Below are positions 10,101 through 19,039 of a DNA stretch of 64,000 bases, one piece after another. The first letter of the stretch is position 1; each line of letters starts with the position of its first letter. Position numbers and translations under genes: made by a program. The notes beneath the pieces were generated by a model, which saw nothing but the letters and a program-made list of their open reading frames with translations, searched no databases and was not told the origin of the DNA. Source of the DNA: Mucilaginibacter_A sp964236465 (lineage in GTDB: Bacteria > Bacteroidota > Bacteroidia > Sphingobacteriales > Sphingobacteriaceae); assembly GCA_964236465.1 (NCBI GenBank), contig CAXSBZ010000002.1, positions 1 to 64,000 on the forward strand. Direction: 5' to 3'.

Positions 10101-13100
10101 AAATTATACTTTCCGCTGGACGATTACCGGTGCGGCGCAATGTACGCTAACGTTTGATGAGGTTACGATTAATAATTTATCTCCACTGACGAACAACATC
10201 AGTTTTGGTGCACCGGCGGTTTGCTATGGTCAAACGGTTACGATTATCGGCGATCAGCCAGCCGGCGGAACCGGCACTTACGTTTACAGCTGGCAGAGCA
10301 GTACGGATAACGTCAACTGGACAACCATCAGCGGGCAAAGCGGCCGCGATTATACTTTTACCGGCACGCAAAGTATCTCGATCAAACGGATTATAACTTC
10401 CGGGCCTTGCAGCAGCATGAGTTCGCCGATCAGCATCACTGTGCAACCGGCAATCAGCAATAATACAATCACAGCCAATCAAACCATTTGCTACAACACG
10501 GCACCAGCACAATTAATCGGAAGTACGCCAAGCGGTGCGGATAACAATTACACTTATCAATGGCAAAGCAGCACGGATAATGGTGCCAACTGGTTCGCTA
10601 TCAGCAGTAGTAATACACAAAATTATCAGCCGGTAGCGTTAACGGCAACTACGCAATTCCGCCGTGTAGTTACCTCGGCATTATGCAGCGGCGCGCAGCA
10701 AAATAGCAGCAACTCGGTTACGATCACGGTTAATTTGCAGAACACCAACATGCTGACGAGTGCTTCCAACCTGGTTATCTGTACCGGCACCACTTTGAAT
10801 TATCAGCCAACGGCGCAGCAAAGCAATACTGTTTTTACATGGGTTTCTTCGGCAACAGCCAACATCAGCGGCAATTCGGCCAGCGGAACCGGGAATATTA
10901 CCGACCAGCTGGTTAATTCCGACCCGAACAGCAACGGTACCGTAACTTATACCATCACCCCAAACAACAATGGTTGCCCTGGTGCTTCTTTTACCCTTAC
11001 CATTTTGGTTACGCCAATCCCGCGGGTTATCATCACCCATAGCGGCGGACAGATTTGCAGCGGAAGCCCAACCGGCATCACTTTTACCACCAATGTTCCG
11101 GGTGTTTTGCTGAAATGGACTTTTGATCGGGTAGCAGGAATTTATGGGGCCAATGACCAGTATCCGGTAATTGCTACCCGGATTGACGATGTATTACAAA
11201 GCAGCCTGACTGTTCCTGCAACGATTATTTATCATATCACACCTGTCAGCCCCGGCGGCTGCGAAGGGCCGACCGTAGTTGCCAGGGTAACCGTATTGCC
11301 GCAACCAGTGCAGGCCAACGCCGGTACCGATGCACAGCTTTGTAATGCTGTTAATTATACTTTAAACGGAAATAACCCTGCTCCTTCCACTGGCAAATGG
11401 ACGGTTATTTCTGGCCAGACAGGTATTGTTTTTGCAGATGAGACCCAAAACAACACACTGGTAAGTGGTTTGCAGCCCGGCCAGAATTACACTTTCCGCT
11501 GGACAATTACCAGCACCGGCGGTTGCGCAACTTCTGCGGATGATGTAACGGTTTCCAATTTATCAGAACTGACAAACACAATCAGCTTTAATAGTCCGGC
11601 GGTTTGCTACGGCCAAACGGTTACGATTTCCGGCGATCAGCCAACCGGCGGAACGGGCAGCTTTGTTTATAGCTGGGAAAGCAGTGCCGATGGTAATAAC
11701 TGGACAACAATCAGCGGACAAAACAGTCGTTTTTACACTTTTACGGCTACGCAAAATGTTTATTTAAGGCGGATCGTTACTTCCGGGCCTTGTACCAAAA
11801 TTAGCAACGTGATCCAGCTTTTGGTGCAGCCGCCGATTGCTAATAATGTGATTGCTGCGGATCAAACCATCTGCTACAACAATACACCGGTTTTATTATC
11901 TGGAAGTACACCAACCGGTGGCGACGGCAATTTCATTTATCAATGGCAGCAAAGCAACGATAACGGTGCCGGCTGGAACACCATTAGCGGCGCAAATGCC
12001 ATCAATTATCAGCCGGTTGCGCTGATGATGACCACGCAATTTCGCCGTGTGGTAACTACCGGATTGTGTACCGGCGATCAGCAAAACACCAGCAACTTGG
12101 TTACCATAACCGTTACGCCGCAAAATACCAACACCGTAACCAGTGCCAACAGCGTGGCTATTTGTACCGGCACCTCGGTGGCTTATCATCCAACGGCGCA
12201 AGCGGCCGGTACTGTTTTTACATGGGTTTCTTCAGCGTCGGCTTCCGTCAGCGGAAATACTGCTAATGGTTCCGGCGATATTAATGATGTATTGACAAAT
12301 TCAAACCCAACGGCCAACGGAACGGTAACTTATACCATCACCCCGATCAATAATAACTGCCCTGGTGCGCCATTTACGCTACTTGTAAATGTTACGCCGC
12401 GGCCGGTTCTCAGCGTAAATACTACAGCCAACACGATTTGCAGCGGCCAACCAGCCGGAATTACTTTCAGTTCCAATTTAAGCGGAACTACTTTTAAATG
12501 GACCAGCAATGCTTCAGCAGGGATTTATGGTAATAACAGCCAGGCACCGGCAATTTTTGCTAGCCGGATCGATGACGTGCTCAGCAACACTTCTGCCACA
12601 ACCGCCGGAACTGTAACTTATGCGATCACGCCAATTGGCCCATCCGGTTGTGAAGGTACGCCAGTAACCGTTAACATTACCGTTCAGCCGCAAGCTGTAC
12701 AGGCCAATGCCGGGCCGGACGAGCAGGTTTGCAGTGCCGCCAGCTATATTTTAAAGGGAAATAATCCCGGAGTTGCTGCCGGCAGATGGACCATCACTTC
12801 CGGCCAAACGGTTGCTTTTGCTGATCCAAGCCAATACAATACGACCGTAAACGGTTTACTGCCAGGGCAACAATATACTTTCCGCTGGACGATCACCGGC
12901 GCGGCGCAATGTACGGCCACTTCGGATGATGTGGTGATTACAGATTTGCAAAGCGTAACCAACAACATCAGTTTTGTAGGCCCGGTTTGCTACGGCCAAA
13001 CGGTAACCATCAGCGGCGATCAGGCTGCCGGCGGAACCGGAAGCTTCGTTTATGCCTGGGAAATTAGTACGGATAATAGTTCCTGGATGATAGTTAATGG

Positions 13101-16100
13101 CCAAACCAGTCGCAATTACACGTTCACCGGGACACAAAATATTTATGTGCGCCGCACGGTTACTTCCGGGCCTTGTACCCAAGTGAGTCAGCCGGTTTTG
13201 GTGATGGTGCAGCCAGCCATCAGCAACAATTCGGTTTCTGCGGATCAGGTGATTTGCTACAATGATCTTCCTTCAGTTTTAACCGGAAGTACGCCTGCCG
13301 GTGCCGATGGAAACTTTATTTACCAATGGCAGCAAAGCACAGATGGCGGCTCGGCTTGGGCCAATATCAACGGTGCAAACGGGATTAATTATCAACCCAA
13401 TGCTTTAACCGCAACCACGCAATTCCGCCGGATCATCACTTCCGCACTTTGTACCGGTTTACAGCAAAGCATCAGCAATACGGTGATTATCAGCGTAACG
13501 CCTCAAAATACCAACACCGTAACCAGCGATGCCAGCCGCATTATTTGTACCGGCACTACTTTCAGCTATCATCCAACGGCACAGCAAGACAATACTGTTT
13601 TTACATGGGTTTCTTCGGCAACAGCCAACATCAGCGGAAACTCGGCCAGCGGTTCGGGCGACATCAGCGAAGTGCTGACCAATTCTGACCCGAACAACAA
13701 CGGCACAGTTACCTATACCATCACTCCAATCAATAATAATTGCCCGGGAAATCCTTTTAAGCTAACCGTTACCGTTACACCAATTCCACGCGTAACTATC
13801 ACCCATGATGGCAACCGCATTTGCAGCGGTAACCCAACCGGCATTACTTTTACCACCAATAATCCGGATGTTTTGTTGAAGTGGACGTTTGATCGTGTGC
13901 AGGGAATTCATGGTGCAAACGATCAATATCCGGTTAAGGCCACGCGGATTGATGATATTTTGAGTTCTGAATTAACAACGGAAGCCACCATCATTTACCA
14001 CATCACGCCGAGTAGTCCGGGTGGCTGCGAAGGCCCGACCATGGATGCCAAGGTTACCGTTTTGCCGCAAGCTGTTCAAGCAAATGCCGGGCCGGACGAG
14101 CAAATTTGCAGTAGCAATAATTACACTTTTAAAGGAAATGAACCTGCTCCTTCTACCGGCAACTGGACACTGACTTCCGGCCAGTTGGGTATCGGTTTTG
14201 CAGATGCCAGCAAATACAACACCACCGCAAATGGCTTGCAGCCGGGCCAGACTTATACTTTCCGCTGGACGATCAGCAGTCCGGGAAATTGCAGTTCTAC
14301 TTCGGATGATGTGGTGATTGCCGATTTGAAAGCTATTACCAACAACATCAGTTTTGCCAGTCCGGCGGTTTGCTACGGACAAACGATCACGATAACCGGC
14401 AACCAGCCAAGCGGTGGAACCGGAAGCTTCGTTTATGCCTGGGAAATTAGTATGGATAATAGCAATTGGACAATAGTTAATGGACAAACCAATCCGTCTT
14501 ATTCCTTCACCGGAACCCAAAATGTTTATGTGCGTCGGGTGGTTACTTCCGGGCCTTGTACCAGCATCAGCCAGCCGGTTTTCATCACCGTACAGCAGCC
14601 GATCAGCAACAATACCATTGCTGCCGATCAGCAGGTTTGCTACAACAGCGCGCCAAATTTAATGACCGGAAGTGCACCTGCCGGAGCCGACAGCCGCTAC
14701 ACTTACCAATGGCAAAGCAGCACGGATAACGGTGCCACCTGGACAAATATTTCCGGTGCGATTTTGCAGGATTATCAGGCTGCTCAACTAACCGTTTCTA
14801 CCTCGTATCGCCGCGTAGTAAGTTCGGCTTTATGTACCGGCCCGCAGCAAAGCCTCAGCAACACCATCAAAATGACGGTGAACCCGCTGCCGGTTGCCGC
14901 TTATACTTTTACCAAAGACTTGGCCTGTATCCCTTTTGCCATCACTGCGGATAATATCAAAGCAACCGCTTCGGATGCCAATAGTGTTTATGCCTGGTAT
15001 GCAGACGGAACCTTGATCGGCACCGGCCTCGCTTTCCCTGGTTACACCATCAATACAGATGATGCACACGTGGGAATTAAATTGGTAGCCACCAGCAAAT
15101 ACGGTTGCCCGGATGCTGTTTTTACCCATGTTTTTTCTACGATAAAAGAAGTATCGGCTGGTTTCAGCCAAAACCAAACTAAAGGCTGCGGCCCGCTCAC
15201 GGTTACTTTCAGCAATACTTCCAGCCCGCAAAACCTGGCCACGTATTCCTGGAACTTTGGCAACGGAAGCACTTCAACCCAAGCCAATCCCGGCCCGATA
15301 ACGTATTTGGCACGTGCGGATGGTAAAGACACCACCTATACCATCACGCTGAAAGCCATGACCACTTGCGGCATCCGCACGGCAACTTCAACCGTAACTG
15401 TTCGCCCAAAACCAACTTCCATTTTCACGCCTGACAGAACGACGGGTTGCTCTCCGCTGACGGTTAATTTCAACAACACCTCTCCCGGAACCGGCAACAC
15501 TTATACTTATGATTTTGGTGATGGCACAACGCAGGTTACGCAGGATAATCAACCGGTAAACCATACGTACATCGCCCCAAACAACAAAGTTTTCACGGTG
15601 AAAATGACGGCGCAAAACGAATGCGGCATCAGCACAACATCCTACAAAATCAGCATTTCGCCAAATACGGTTTTGCCGCAAATGATTGTGGACGGCGATC
15701 AGAAAGCGGGTTGCGCGCCCTGGACGGTCCAGTTTCATAACAACACCAAAGGCGGCACTTATTTTACGTATGATTTTGGCGATGGCACCACGCTGTCTTC
15801 CGTAAATGCGCCGGAAGTGGTGAGCCATACTTTCCTGAAAGACGGTATTTTCAACGTAAAAATGACGGCTACGAATGGTTGTTCCGATACTTCGGCTTAT
15901 CAATCCATTACCGTTTATCCGCAGCCGGTGGTTGGTTTTGTGGCCGATGTACGAAGCGGTTGTACGCAGCTGACGGTCAACTTTACCAATAAAACCGCCG
16001 GCAACAACACGTATTTGTGGGATTTTGGTGATGGCAGCACTTCAGTTTCAGCTAATCCGACACATACTTTCCAATCCCGGAGCACGCCGTACACCATCAG

Positions 16101-16749
16101 CCTGATTGCTAAAAACCTGCTGGGCTGCCCGGATACTTTGGTGATGAAAAACTATATTTCGGTTACTGTTCCGCCGAAAGCAGCGTTCCGGGTCAACCCG
16201 GATAGTGTGATTGTGTATCCGCATTACAGTTTCTCATTCAAAGACCAAAGCACCAACAACCCGATTTTATGGAAATGGAGTTTTGGCGATGGTAGCAATT
16301 CCTCCAAACAAAACCCGGAACACACTTACCGCGATACCGGTTTTTATAAAGTGAAATTGGTGGTTTATAACTTGCAGGGCTGCGCGGATTCTATCACGCA
16401 TATTGTACAAATTACAGGCGTGCCGGGGCAGCTTTTTGTGCCGAATGCCTTTATGCCGGGCAGCAAGTTTGAAGAACTGCGGACGTTTAAAGTAAAAGGA
16501 TCAGGCATTAAAACCTGGCGGATGCGCGTGTTTAACAAATGGGGACAAGTGATTTGGGAAAGCACCAAATTAACCGCCCGCGGCGAACCGGCCGAAGGCT
16601 GGGACGGGATGATGGGCGGCGCACCGGCACCGCAAGGCGTGTACGTTTGGCAGGTGGAAGCCAAGTACCTGAACGGCGGCGACTGGGAAGGCATGAGCTA
16701 TAACGGCAGCGCGCCAAGTAGAACGGGCGTGATCCATTTGATCCAGTAA
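7180..16749 (+). CDS. giant secreted PKD/Ig-repeat protein with type B T9SS C-terminal domain
   Basis: A 3189-residue exported protein. A signal peptide (about residues 1-28, ending LKAQ) is followed by Ig/PKD-like regions to about residue 725. Four tandem modules of about 460 residues start near residues 728, 1191, 1651 and 2111; each opens with SxxxxICTG…YxPTA, then a CSG…GITF unit, QANAGPD…C, CYGQTV and ICYN units. Modules 1 and 3 share one second unit (SNLSGTTFKW) and 2 and 4 another (LLKWTFDRV), an A-B-A-B order. About five classical PKD domains follow (residues 2655-3085; YDFGDGTT, WDFGDGST). The last ~100 residues (VPNAFMPG…FNKWGQVIWES…GWDG…PAPQGVYVWQV) match the gliding-motility-associated, type B T9SS sorting domain. 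It is a probable cell-surface or secreted adhesin. Confidence 0.9.
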   Translation: MEKFYDKLQKVFFLITFFTLISTSLKAQTLTLSALDAGPYTPGSSIAVPFSINTSGGCINSDNVFKLYISSVPGGTPDTEIGSYTGFYAAFLNGTIPTGLAAGSYNLAVKSSDPVATSTLATINVVAGAAVQAAIDGSSINSNNPAIFGNCSGTNQAYDFINSSTSGTVVTANFHNEYSQADEGTFPLNPSKSFNAAYANYTILVKATINGTEATKAYQLINNKLNTSFGTTGTNTVCLNNGMGQLSYTVDYTSPNGIQYNYPGNFYIVDWGDGSPQSIYTLCEIKNLGGVLSHSYTQSSCGSTSGNQANSFQVNAQVSSRICGTLGSPITSYAKVVRPPTNGFTAPLSACLNEPVTFNNTSDPGQDASSANCVNNNAKYSWYIDGQLVAVNRPAGASFTYTFTTPGNHTIKLVLQSQSGSVCSAADVTKTICVLAKPQPAFTVDAATICSNGIVTTTDASVIDNSCANIPQNNAYTWSVTGPAATSFINNTTPQSHSPQIQFFSPGVYTLTLSIGTESCGSVSTSQTITVNTTPTVALSPNKDYCGTNQTLTFANNSGATQVIFTGTTTDQANTYSWTVSPPSGGNYSFVNGTSDSSKYPQILFSSFGVYTITATQTNNCGTASASQQLNFKQSPNISAGPDQTICPADVVQLAGTITGPAPQSFQWVGGNGIFSPNNTTLNAIYTPTNAEVNAGQVKLTLTVQTGNPMPCDQLSDEIIITINPRNAVTSSSAKSICTGNSVAYHPTAQQTGSTFTWTSTVTNGSISGNSTSGSGDINDALTDNDPQNNGTVTYTITPVSNGCPGTSFQLTVTVTPRPIITVNSTTNTICSGQGAGITFTSNLSGTTFKWTTTATSNVYGNNSQTAGNFTGINEVLTNTSATASGTVTYSITPISTSGCEGTPVTVTITVQPLPVQANAGPDQQICSASTTTLSGNLPGVSTGLWTLRSGQSGVTFTDATQYNTTVNGLQPGVNYTFRWTITGAAQCTLTFDEVTINNLSPLTNNISFGAPAVCYGQTVTIIGDQPAGGTGTYVYSWQSSTDNVNWTTISGQSGRDYTFTGTQSISIKRIITSGPCSSMSSPISITVQPAISNNTITANQTICYNTAPAQLIGSTPSGADNNYTYQWQSSTDNGANWFAISSSNTQNYQPVALTATTQFRRVVTSALCSGAQQNSSNSVTITVNLQNTNMLTSASNLVICTGTTLNYQPTAQQSNTVFTWVSSATANISGNSASGTGNITDQLVNSDPNSNGTVTYTITPNNNGCPGASFTLTILVTPIPRVIITHSGGQICSGSPTGITFTTNVPGVLLKWTFDRVAGIYGANDQYPVIATRIDDVLQSSLTVPATIIYHITPVSPGGCEGPTVVARVTVLPQPVQANAGTDAQLCNAVNYTLNGNNPAPSTGKWTVISGQTGIVFADETQNNTLVSGLQPGQNYTFRWTITSTGGCATSADDVTVSNLSELTNTISFNSPAVCYGQTVTISGDQPTGGTGSFVYSWESSADGNNWTTISGQNSRFYTFTATQNVYLRRIVTSGPCTKISNVIQLLVQPPIANNVIAADQTICYNNTPVLLSGSTPTGGDGNFIYQWQQSNDNGAGWNTISGANAINYQPVALMMTTQFRRVVTTGLCTGDQQNTSNLVTITVTPQNTNTVTSANSVAICTGTSVAYHPTAQAAGTVFTWVSSASASVSGNTANGSGDINDVLTNSNPTANGTVTYTITPINNNCPGAPFTLLVNVTPRPVLSVNTTANTICSGQPAGITFSSNLSGTTFKWTSNASAGIYGNNSQAPAIFASRIDDVLSNTSATTAGTVTYAITPIGPSGCEGTPVTVNITVQPQAVQANAGPDEQVCSAASYILKGNNPGVAAGRWTITSGQTVAFADPSQYNTTVNGLLPGQQYTFRWTITGAAQCTATSDDVVITDLQSVTNNISFVGPVCYGQTVTISGDQAAGGTGSFVYAWEISTDNSSWMIVNGQTSRNYTFTGTQNIYVRRTVTSGPCTQVSQPVLVMVQPAISNNSVSADQVICYNDLPSVLTGSTPAGADGNFIYQWQQSTDGGSAWANINGANGINYQPNALTATTQFRRIITSALCTGLQQSISNTVIISVTPQNTNTVTSDASRIICTGTTFSYHPTAQQDNTVFTWVSSATANISGNSASGSGDISEVLTNSDPNNNGTVTYTITPINNNCPGNPFKLTVTVTPIPRVTITHDGNRICSGNPTGITFTTNNPDVLLKWTFDRVQGIHGANDQYPVKATRIDDILSSELTTEATIIYHITPSSPGGCEGPTMDAKVTVLPQAVQANAGPDEQICSSNNYTFKGNEPAPSTGNWTLTSGQLGIGFADASKYNTTANGLQPGQTYTFRWTISSPGNCSSTSDDVVIADLKAITNNISFASPAVCYGQTITITGNQPSGGTGSFVYAWEISMDNSNWTIVNGQTNPSYSFTGTQNVYVRRVVTSGPCTSISQPVFITVQQPISNNTIAADQQVCYNSAPNLMTGSAPAGADSRYTYQWQSSTDNGATWTNISGAILQDYQAAQLTVSTSYRRVVSSALCTGPQQSLSNTIKMTVNPLPVAAYTFTKDLACIPFAITADNIKATASDANSVYAWYADGTLIGTGLAFPGYTINTDDAHVGIKLVATSKYGCPDAVFTHVFSTIKEVSAGFSQNQTKGCGPLTVTFSNTSSPQNLATYSWNFGNGSTSTQANPGPITYLARADGKDTTYTITLKAMTTCGIRTATSTVTVRPKPTSIFTPDRTTGCSPLTVNFNNTSPGTGNTYTYDFGDGTTQVTQDNQPVNHTYIAPNNKVFTVKMTAQNECGISTTSYKISISPNTVLPQMIVDGDQKAGCAPWTVQFHNNTKGGTYFTYDFGDGTTLSSVNAPEVVSHTFLKDGIFNVKMTATNGCSDTSAYQSITVYPQPVVGFVADVRSGCTQLTVNFTNKTAGNNTYLWDFGDGSTSVSANPTHTFQSRSTPYTISLIAKNLLGCPDTLVMKNYISVTVPPKAAFRVNPDSVIVYPHYSFSFKDQSTNNPILWKWSFGDGSNSSKQNPEHTYRDTGFYKVKLVVYNLQGCADSITHIVQITGVPGQLFVPNAFMPGSKFEELRTFKVKGSGIKTWRMRVFNKWGQVIWESTKLTARGEPAEGWDGMMGGAPAPQGVYVWQVEAKYLNGGDWEGMSYNGSAPSRTGVIHLIQ

Positions 16750-16766
16750 TTTGGGTTTGGGTTTTT

Positions 16767-16823
16767 AGGTTGATAAAAGAAGCATTGATTTTAATTGGAT
16801 GCTTCTTTTATCAACCTTTTTTT
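16767..16823. terminator. terminator made of an inverted pair of the dispersed word (GCAT form)
   Basis: Arms AGGTTGATAAAAGAAGCAT (16767-16785) and its perfect complement (16799-16817) enclose a 13-base loop and are followed by seven or more T. It lies 17 bases after the giant gene and contains one word in each orientation. Confidence 0.85.
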
Positions 16824-16875
16824 GTAAAAAATATAATTAGAAAGTTCAATAGGATTAGAAATCCTTAGCTCAAAG

Positions 16876-16903
16876 GACGGGGTTACAAACCCCGACCAGT
16901 GGA
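16876..16903. repeat. short REP-like hairpin
   Basis: GGACGGGGTT and AACCCCG flank a short loop (GGACGGGGTTACAAACCCCG…). GC-rich palindromes of this kind are typical small repeats of Bacteroidota; a single copy is seen here. Confidence 0.45.
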
Positions 16904-16934
16904 GAACGATGCCGACAGAAGGTTGATGAAAAAT

Positions 16935-16979
16935 AGGTTGATAAAAGAAGTATAGCTGTAATACTTCTTTTATCAACCT
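16935..16979. repeat. hairpin made of an inverted pair of the dispersed word (GTAT form)
   Basis: Arms AGGTTGATAAAAGAAGTAT (16935-16953) and its perfect complement (16961-16979) with a 7-base loop. Compared with the hairpin 160 bases upstream, both arms carry the C-to-T / G-to-A change at the same pair, so the stem is preserved. It lies just upstream of the antitoxin start and has no clear T-run on the + strand. Confidence 0.8.
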
Positions 16980-16997
16980 AAAATACTAAATTTGATC

Positions 16998-17210
16998 ATG
17001 AGCACATTGGTAGTACACCTTGAATCGGAAGCACAGGAAAAAGCGGTGAAAGCAGTTTTAGAAGCCTTGCAAATCAATTTTGAACAGGAAATGGATGAAA
17101 CTGAATATTTGATGTCTTCGCCTGCAATGGTTGCCAGGATAGAACAAAGCGAAAAAGATATCCAAGCTGGCAAAGGTGTTAAAGTTGATCCAAACAACTT
17201 GTGGAAGTAA
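16998..17210 (+). CDS. small antitoxin-like protein (DUF2683-like) paired with YoeB-type toxin
   Basis: A 70-residue acidic protein, MSTLVVHLESEAQEKAVKAVLEALQI…, resembling small Bacteroidota antitoxins that precede RelE/YoeB toxins. There is a predicted beta strand followed by a helix, and a C-terminal region (GKGVKVDPNNLWK) likely to wrap the toxin. It overlaps the toxin gene by 10 bases. The start is the ATG at 16998; a TTG at 16992 is possible. It is unlike the YefM antitoxin of the second YoeB at 31.5 kb. Function is inferred from position. Confidence 0.65.
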   Translation: MSTLVVHLESEAQEKAVKAVLEALQINFEQEMDETEYLMSSPAMVARIEQSEKDIQAGKGVKVDPNNLWK

Positions 17211-17464
17211 TATTTTCTCCCCAAGCCATGGAGGATTTAGAATACTGGAAAAAATCAGGTAATAAAATCATTCAGAAAAAAATACAGCAATTGATTGAAT
17301 CTATCCAAGAAACACCGTTTGAAGGAATTGGAAAACCTGAAGGATTAAAGCACAAATTTTCAGGTAGCTGGAGTAGAAGAATTAACCATGAACATCGTTT
17401 GATCTATAAGTTAGAGAATCGAAAAATTATCATTATCGCTTTACGTTATCATTATTTAAGTTGA
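17201..17464 (+). CDS. yoeB: YoeB/Txe-family toxin
   Basis: An 87-residue toxin of the RelE superfamily, YoeB type, a ribosome-dependent mRNA endonuclease. Residues E47 (GKPEGLK), R66 (EHRLIYK) and the terminal H84-Y85 correspond to the catalytic set of E. coli YoeB (E46, R65, H83, Y84). It begins with GTG inside the antitoxin gene. The TGA stop lies within a degenerate copy of the dispersed word that forms the left arm of the terminator at 17461-17511. Confidence 0.88.
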   Translation: MEVIFSPQAMEDLEYWKKSGNKIIQKKIQQLIESIQETPFEGIGKPEGLKHKFSGSWSRRINHEHRLIYKLENRKIIIIALRYHYLS

Positions 17465-17511
17465 TAAAGAAACTGGATTTCATTACCATACTTCTTTTAT
17501 CAACCTTTTTT
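17461..17511. terminator. terminator from an imperfect inverted pair of the dispersed word
   Basis: TTGATAAAGAA (17461-17471, one A short) pairs with TTCTTTTATCAA in the word copy at 17488-17501; six T follow. It separates two convergent genes. Confidence 0.65.
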
Positions 17512-17529
17512 CAGTAACCAATCAAACAA

Positions 17530-17958
17530 TTACAACCCACACTTCCCCAAATCCAAACTCACCTTTTCTAAACCATAAACACCCTGATTATTGCCAAAAG
17601 AATTGGTGATATAAGTAATCACTTCTGCAATTTCAATCGGTGCCAATTGGGCTTGCGCAGGCATTTTACCATTGTAAAACTTCCCGTTTACCACAATCAA
17701 ACCCTGCTGTCCGTTTTGGATGATGCAGGCCAGTTTACTTTTATTTTTGCTGAGGTAATCTGCCTTTTGCAAACTTGGGATTAAGCTGCCCAAACCTTCG
17801 CCATTTTCGGCATGGCAGTTTTGACATTGGTTTTGATAAATACTTTTTCCAATGGTATAATAATGCTGGTATTCAATTTCAGATTCACTTTGACAGGAAA
17901 AAAACACCGATAAAAACAGCATCACACCAATTGCAAAACAAACCGAAATCAGTTTCAT
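17530..17958 (-). CDS. c-type cytochrome lipoprotein
   Basis: A 142-residue protein with a lipoprotein signal (LSVFFSC) and one cytochrome c domain: heme attachment motif CQNCH and a methionine ligand candidate in GKMPAQAQL. It would be anchored in the cell envelope and carry electrons. It is last in a leftward three-gene operon of lipoproteins; its start overlaps the SCO1 stop by 4 bases. The context points to cytochrome oxidase assembly or electron delivery to it. Confidence 0.85.
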   Translation of the reverse strand: MKLISVCFAIGVMLFLSVFFSCQSESEIEYQHYYTIGKSIYQNQCQNCHAENGEGLGSLIPSLQKADYLSKNKSKLACIIQNGQQGLIVVNGKFYNGKMPAQAQLAPIEIAEVITYITNSFGNNQGVYGLEKVSLDLGKCGL

Positions 17959-18602
17959 GTTTTCGGGTTTTCTTCATCCATCAGCACCTTTACATCCACA
18001 ATCAACTGGTCAACCTGCTTTTTGTCCGTACCGTCATAAGCACCGCGCACCCGGCCTTTTTTATCCACCAAAACCAGCCAGCCCTGGTGCACAAAACCGC
18101 CTGCCGCCTGCTTATCTTCGGAAACAGAAACCAGATAGTTTTTCTCCGCCAACTGATAAACATCTTCCTTTTTCCCCAGCAAAAAATACCACTGATCCGG
18201 TTTTGCACCCAGCTTCTCCGCATAAGTTTTTAAAACCGGGATCGTGTCATGCCGCGGATCTATTGTAAAAGAAACCAGTTTAAAATCTGCTTTTCCCGCA
18301 TAAGCTTTAGCAACTGTAAGCATATTGCGCTGCATCGTTGGGCAAATGGACGGACAAGACGTAAAGAAAAAATCAGCCACATAAATTTTGCCGTCCAGGT
18401 TTTTTTCGGTGATGGTTTGCCGTTCCTGATCCACAAAACTAAAAGGCGGAATCGTAGCGTAAACGGTATCCGTAACTTGCTTACCGTCAACCGTTTTAGT
18501 GATCGGTTGCCGGTCTCCATAAACGGGCAATACTTTGGTTTGATTATTTTTGCAAGCTGTAAAAGCCAGCAAAGCCAGCATTGGCCAGATCAGTTTTTTC
18601 AT
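17955..18602 (-). CDS. SCO1/SenC/PrrC copper chaperone lipoprotein
   Basis: A 215-residue thioredoxin-fold lipoprotein (signal ending LLAFTAC). The copper-binding motif CPSIC (in FFFTSCPSICPTMQ) and the distal His in GGFVHQGWLVL are present, so copper binding looks intact. SCO proteins deliver copper to or reduce the CuA site of cytochrome c oxidase. It overlaps both operon neighbours by 4 bases, implying translational coupling. Confidence 0.9.
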   Translation of the reverse strand: MKKLIWPMLALLAFTACKNNQTKVLPVYGDRQPITKTVDGKQVTDTVYATIPPFSFVDQERQTITEKNLDGKIYVADFFFTSCPSICPTMQRNMLTVAKAYAGKADFKLVSFTIDPRHDTIPVLKTYAEKLGAKPDQWYFLLGKKEDVYQLAEKNYLVSVSEDKQAAGGFVHQGWLVLVDKKGRVRGAYDGTDKKQVDQLIVDVKVLMDEENPKT

Positions 18603-19039
18603 TTCATTTTATATTTTAGCAAGTATTGGTTTGATGATTGGACAACAGCATTATACTGCGCATTGATTTGCGCCACTTGTTTTTTTTGCTGCTCCAAATA
18701 TTGCATAATTTCCTCATGCGGTTTCCCGCCGAAATCCGGGTTATAATTGTGCATCCAATCACTCATTTTATCATCAGCTTTCAAAATTTCAGTGCTCAGA
18801 TTGCGCATCGTTTTGTTTTCTGCGGAAGTATCCAAACTTGGATATGCTGTTTTTACACTATCTTTTTTCAGTATCAGTGTATCCATTTTCATTTTATTTT
18901 GTATCGCCGTTTCTCCCGCAGCCATCACTTTTTCATGCAAATCCATCACCTGGCTTTCCAAAGTTTTTTCTTCTTTTTTATTGTCTTTACAAGCTGCAAG
19001 AATCATGAGTAAAATTATAACCGGCAGTTTATTTTTCAT
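18599..19039 (-). CDS. hypothetical lipoprotein, first gene of SCO1 operon
   Basis: A 146-residue lipoprotein (MKNKLPVIILLMILAAC) with a long charged, probably helical body (ESQVMDLHEKVMAAGETA…, EEIMQYLEQQKKQVAQIN) likely to form coiled coil. I recognise no domain. It is translationally coupled to the SCO1 gene by a 4-base overlap, so a role in envelope copper or cytochrome biogenesis is possible but unproven. Confidence 0.7.
   Translation of the reverse strand: MKNKLPVIILLMILAACKDNKKEEKTLESQVMDLHEKVMAAGETAIQNKMKMDTLILKKDSVKTAYPSLDTSAENKTMRNLSTEILKADDKMSDWMHNYNPDFGGKPHEEIMQYLEQQKKQVAQINAQYNAVVQSSNQYLLKYKMK

Noticed and set aside
8374..11000. GGTGCTTCTTTTACC at about 8367 and 10981 as extra word copies
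   Set aside because: They differ at the ends and lie in Ser/Thr-rich repeated protein code (GASFT), which can generate the pattern by chance. Left out of the count.
7510..16717. Long reading frames on the minus strand and other frames of the giant gene
   Set aside because: They shadow a repetitive, high-GC coding region whose + frame is a single uninterrupted, domain-rich protein with a signal peptide and a T9SS domain.
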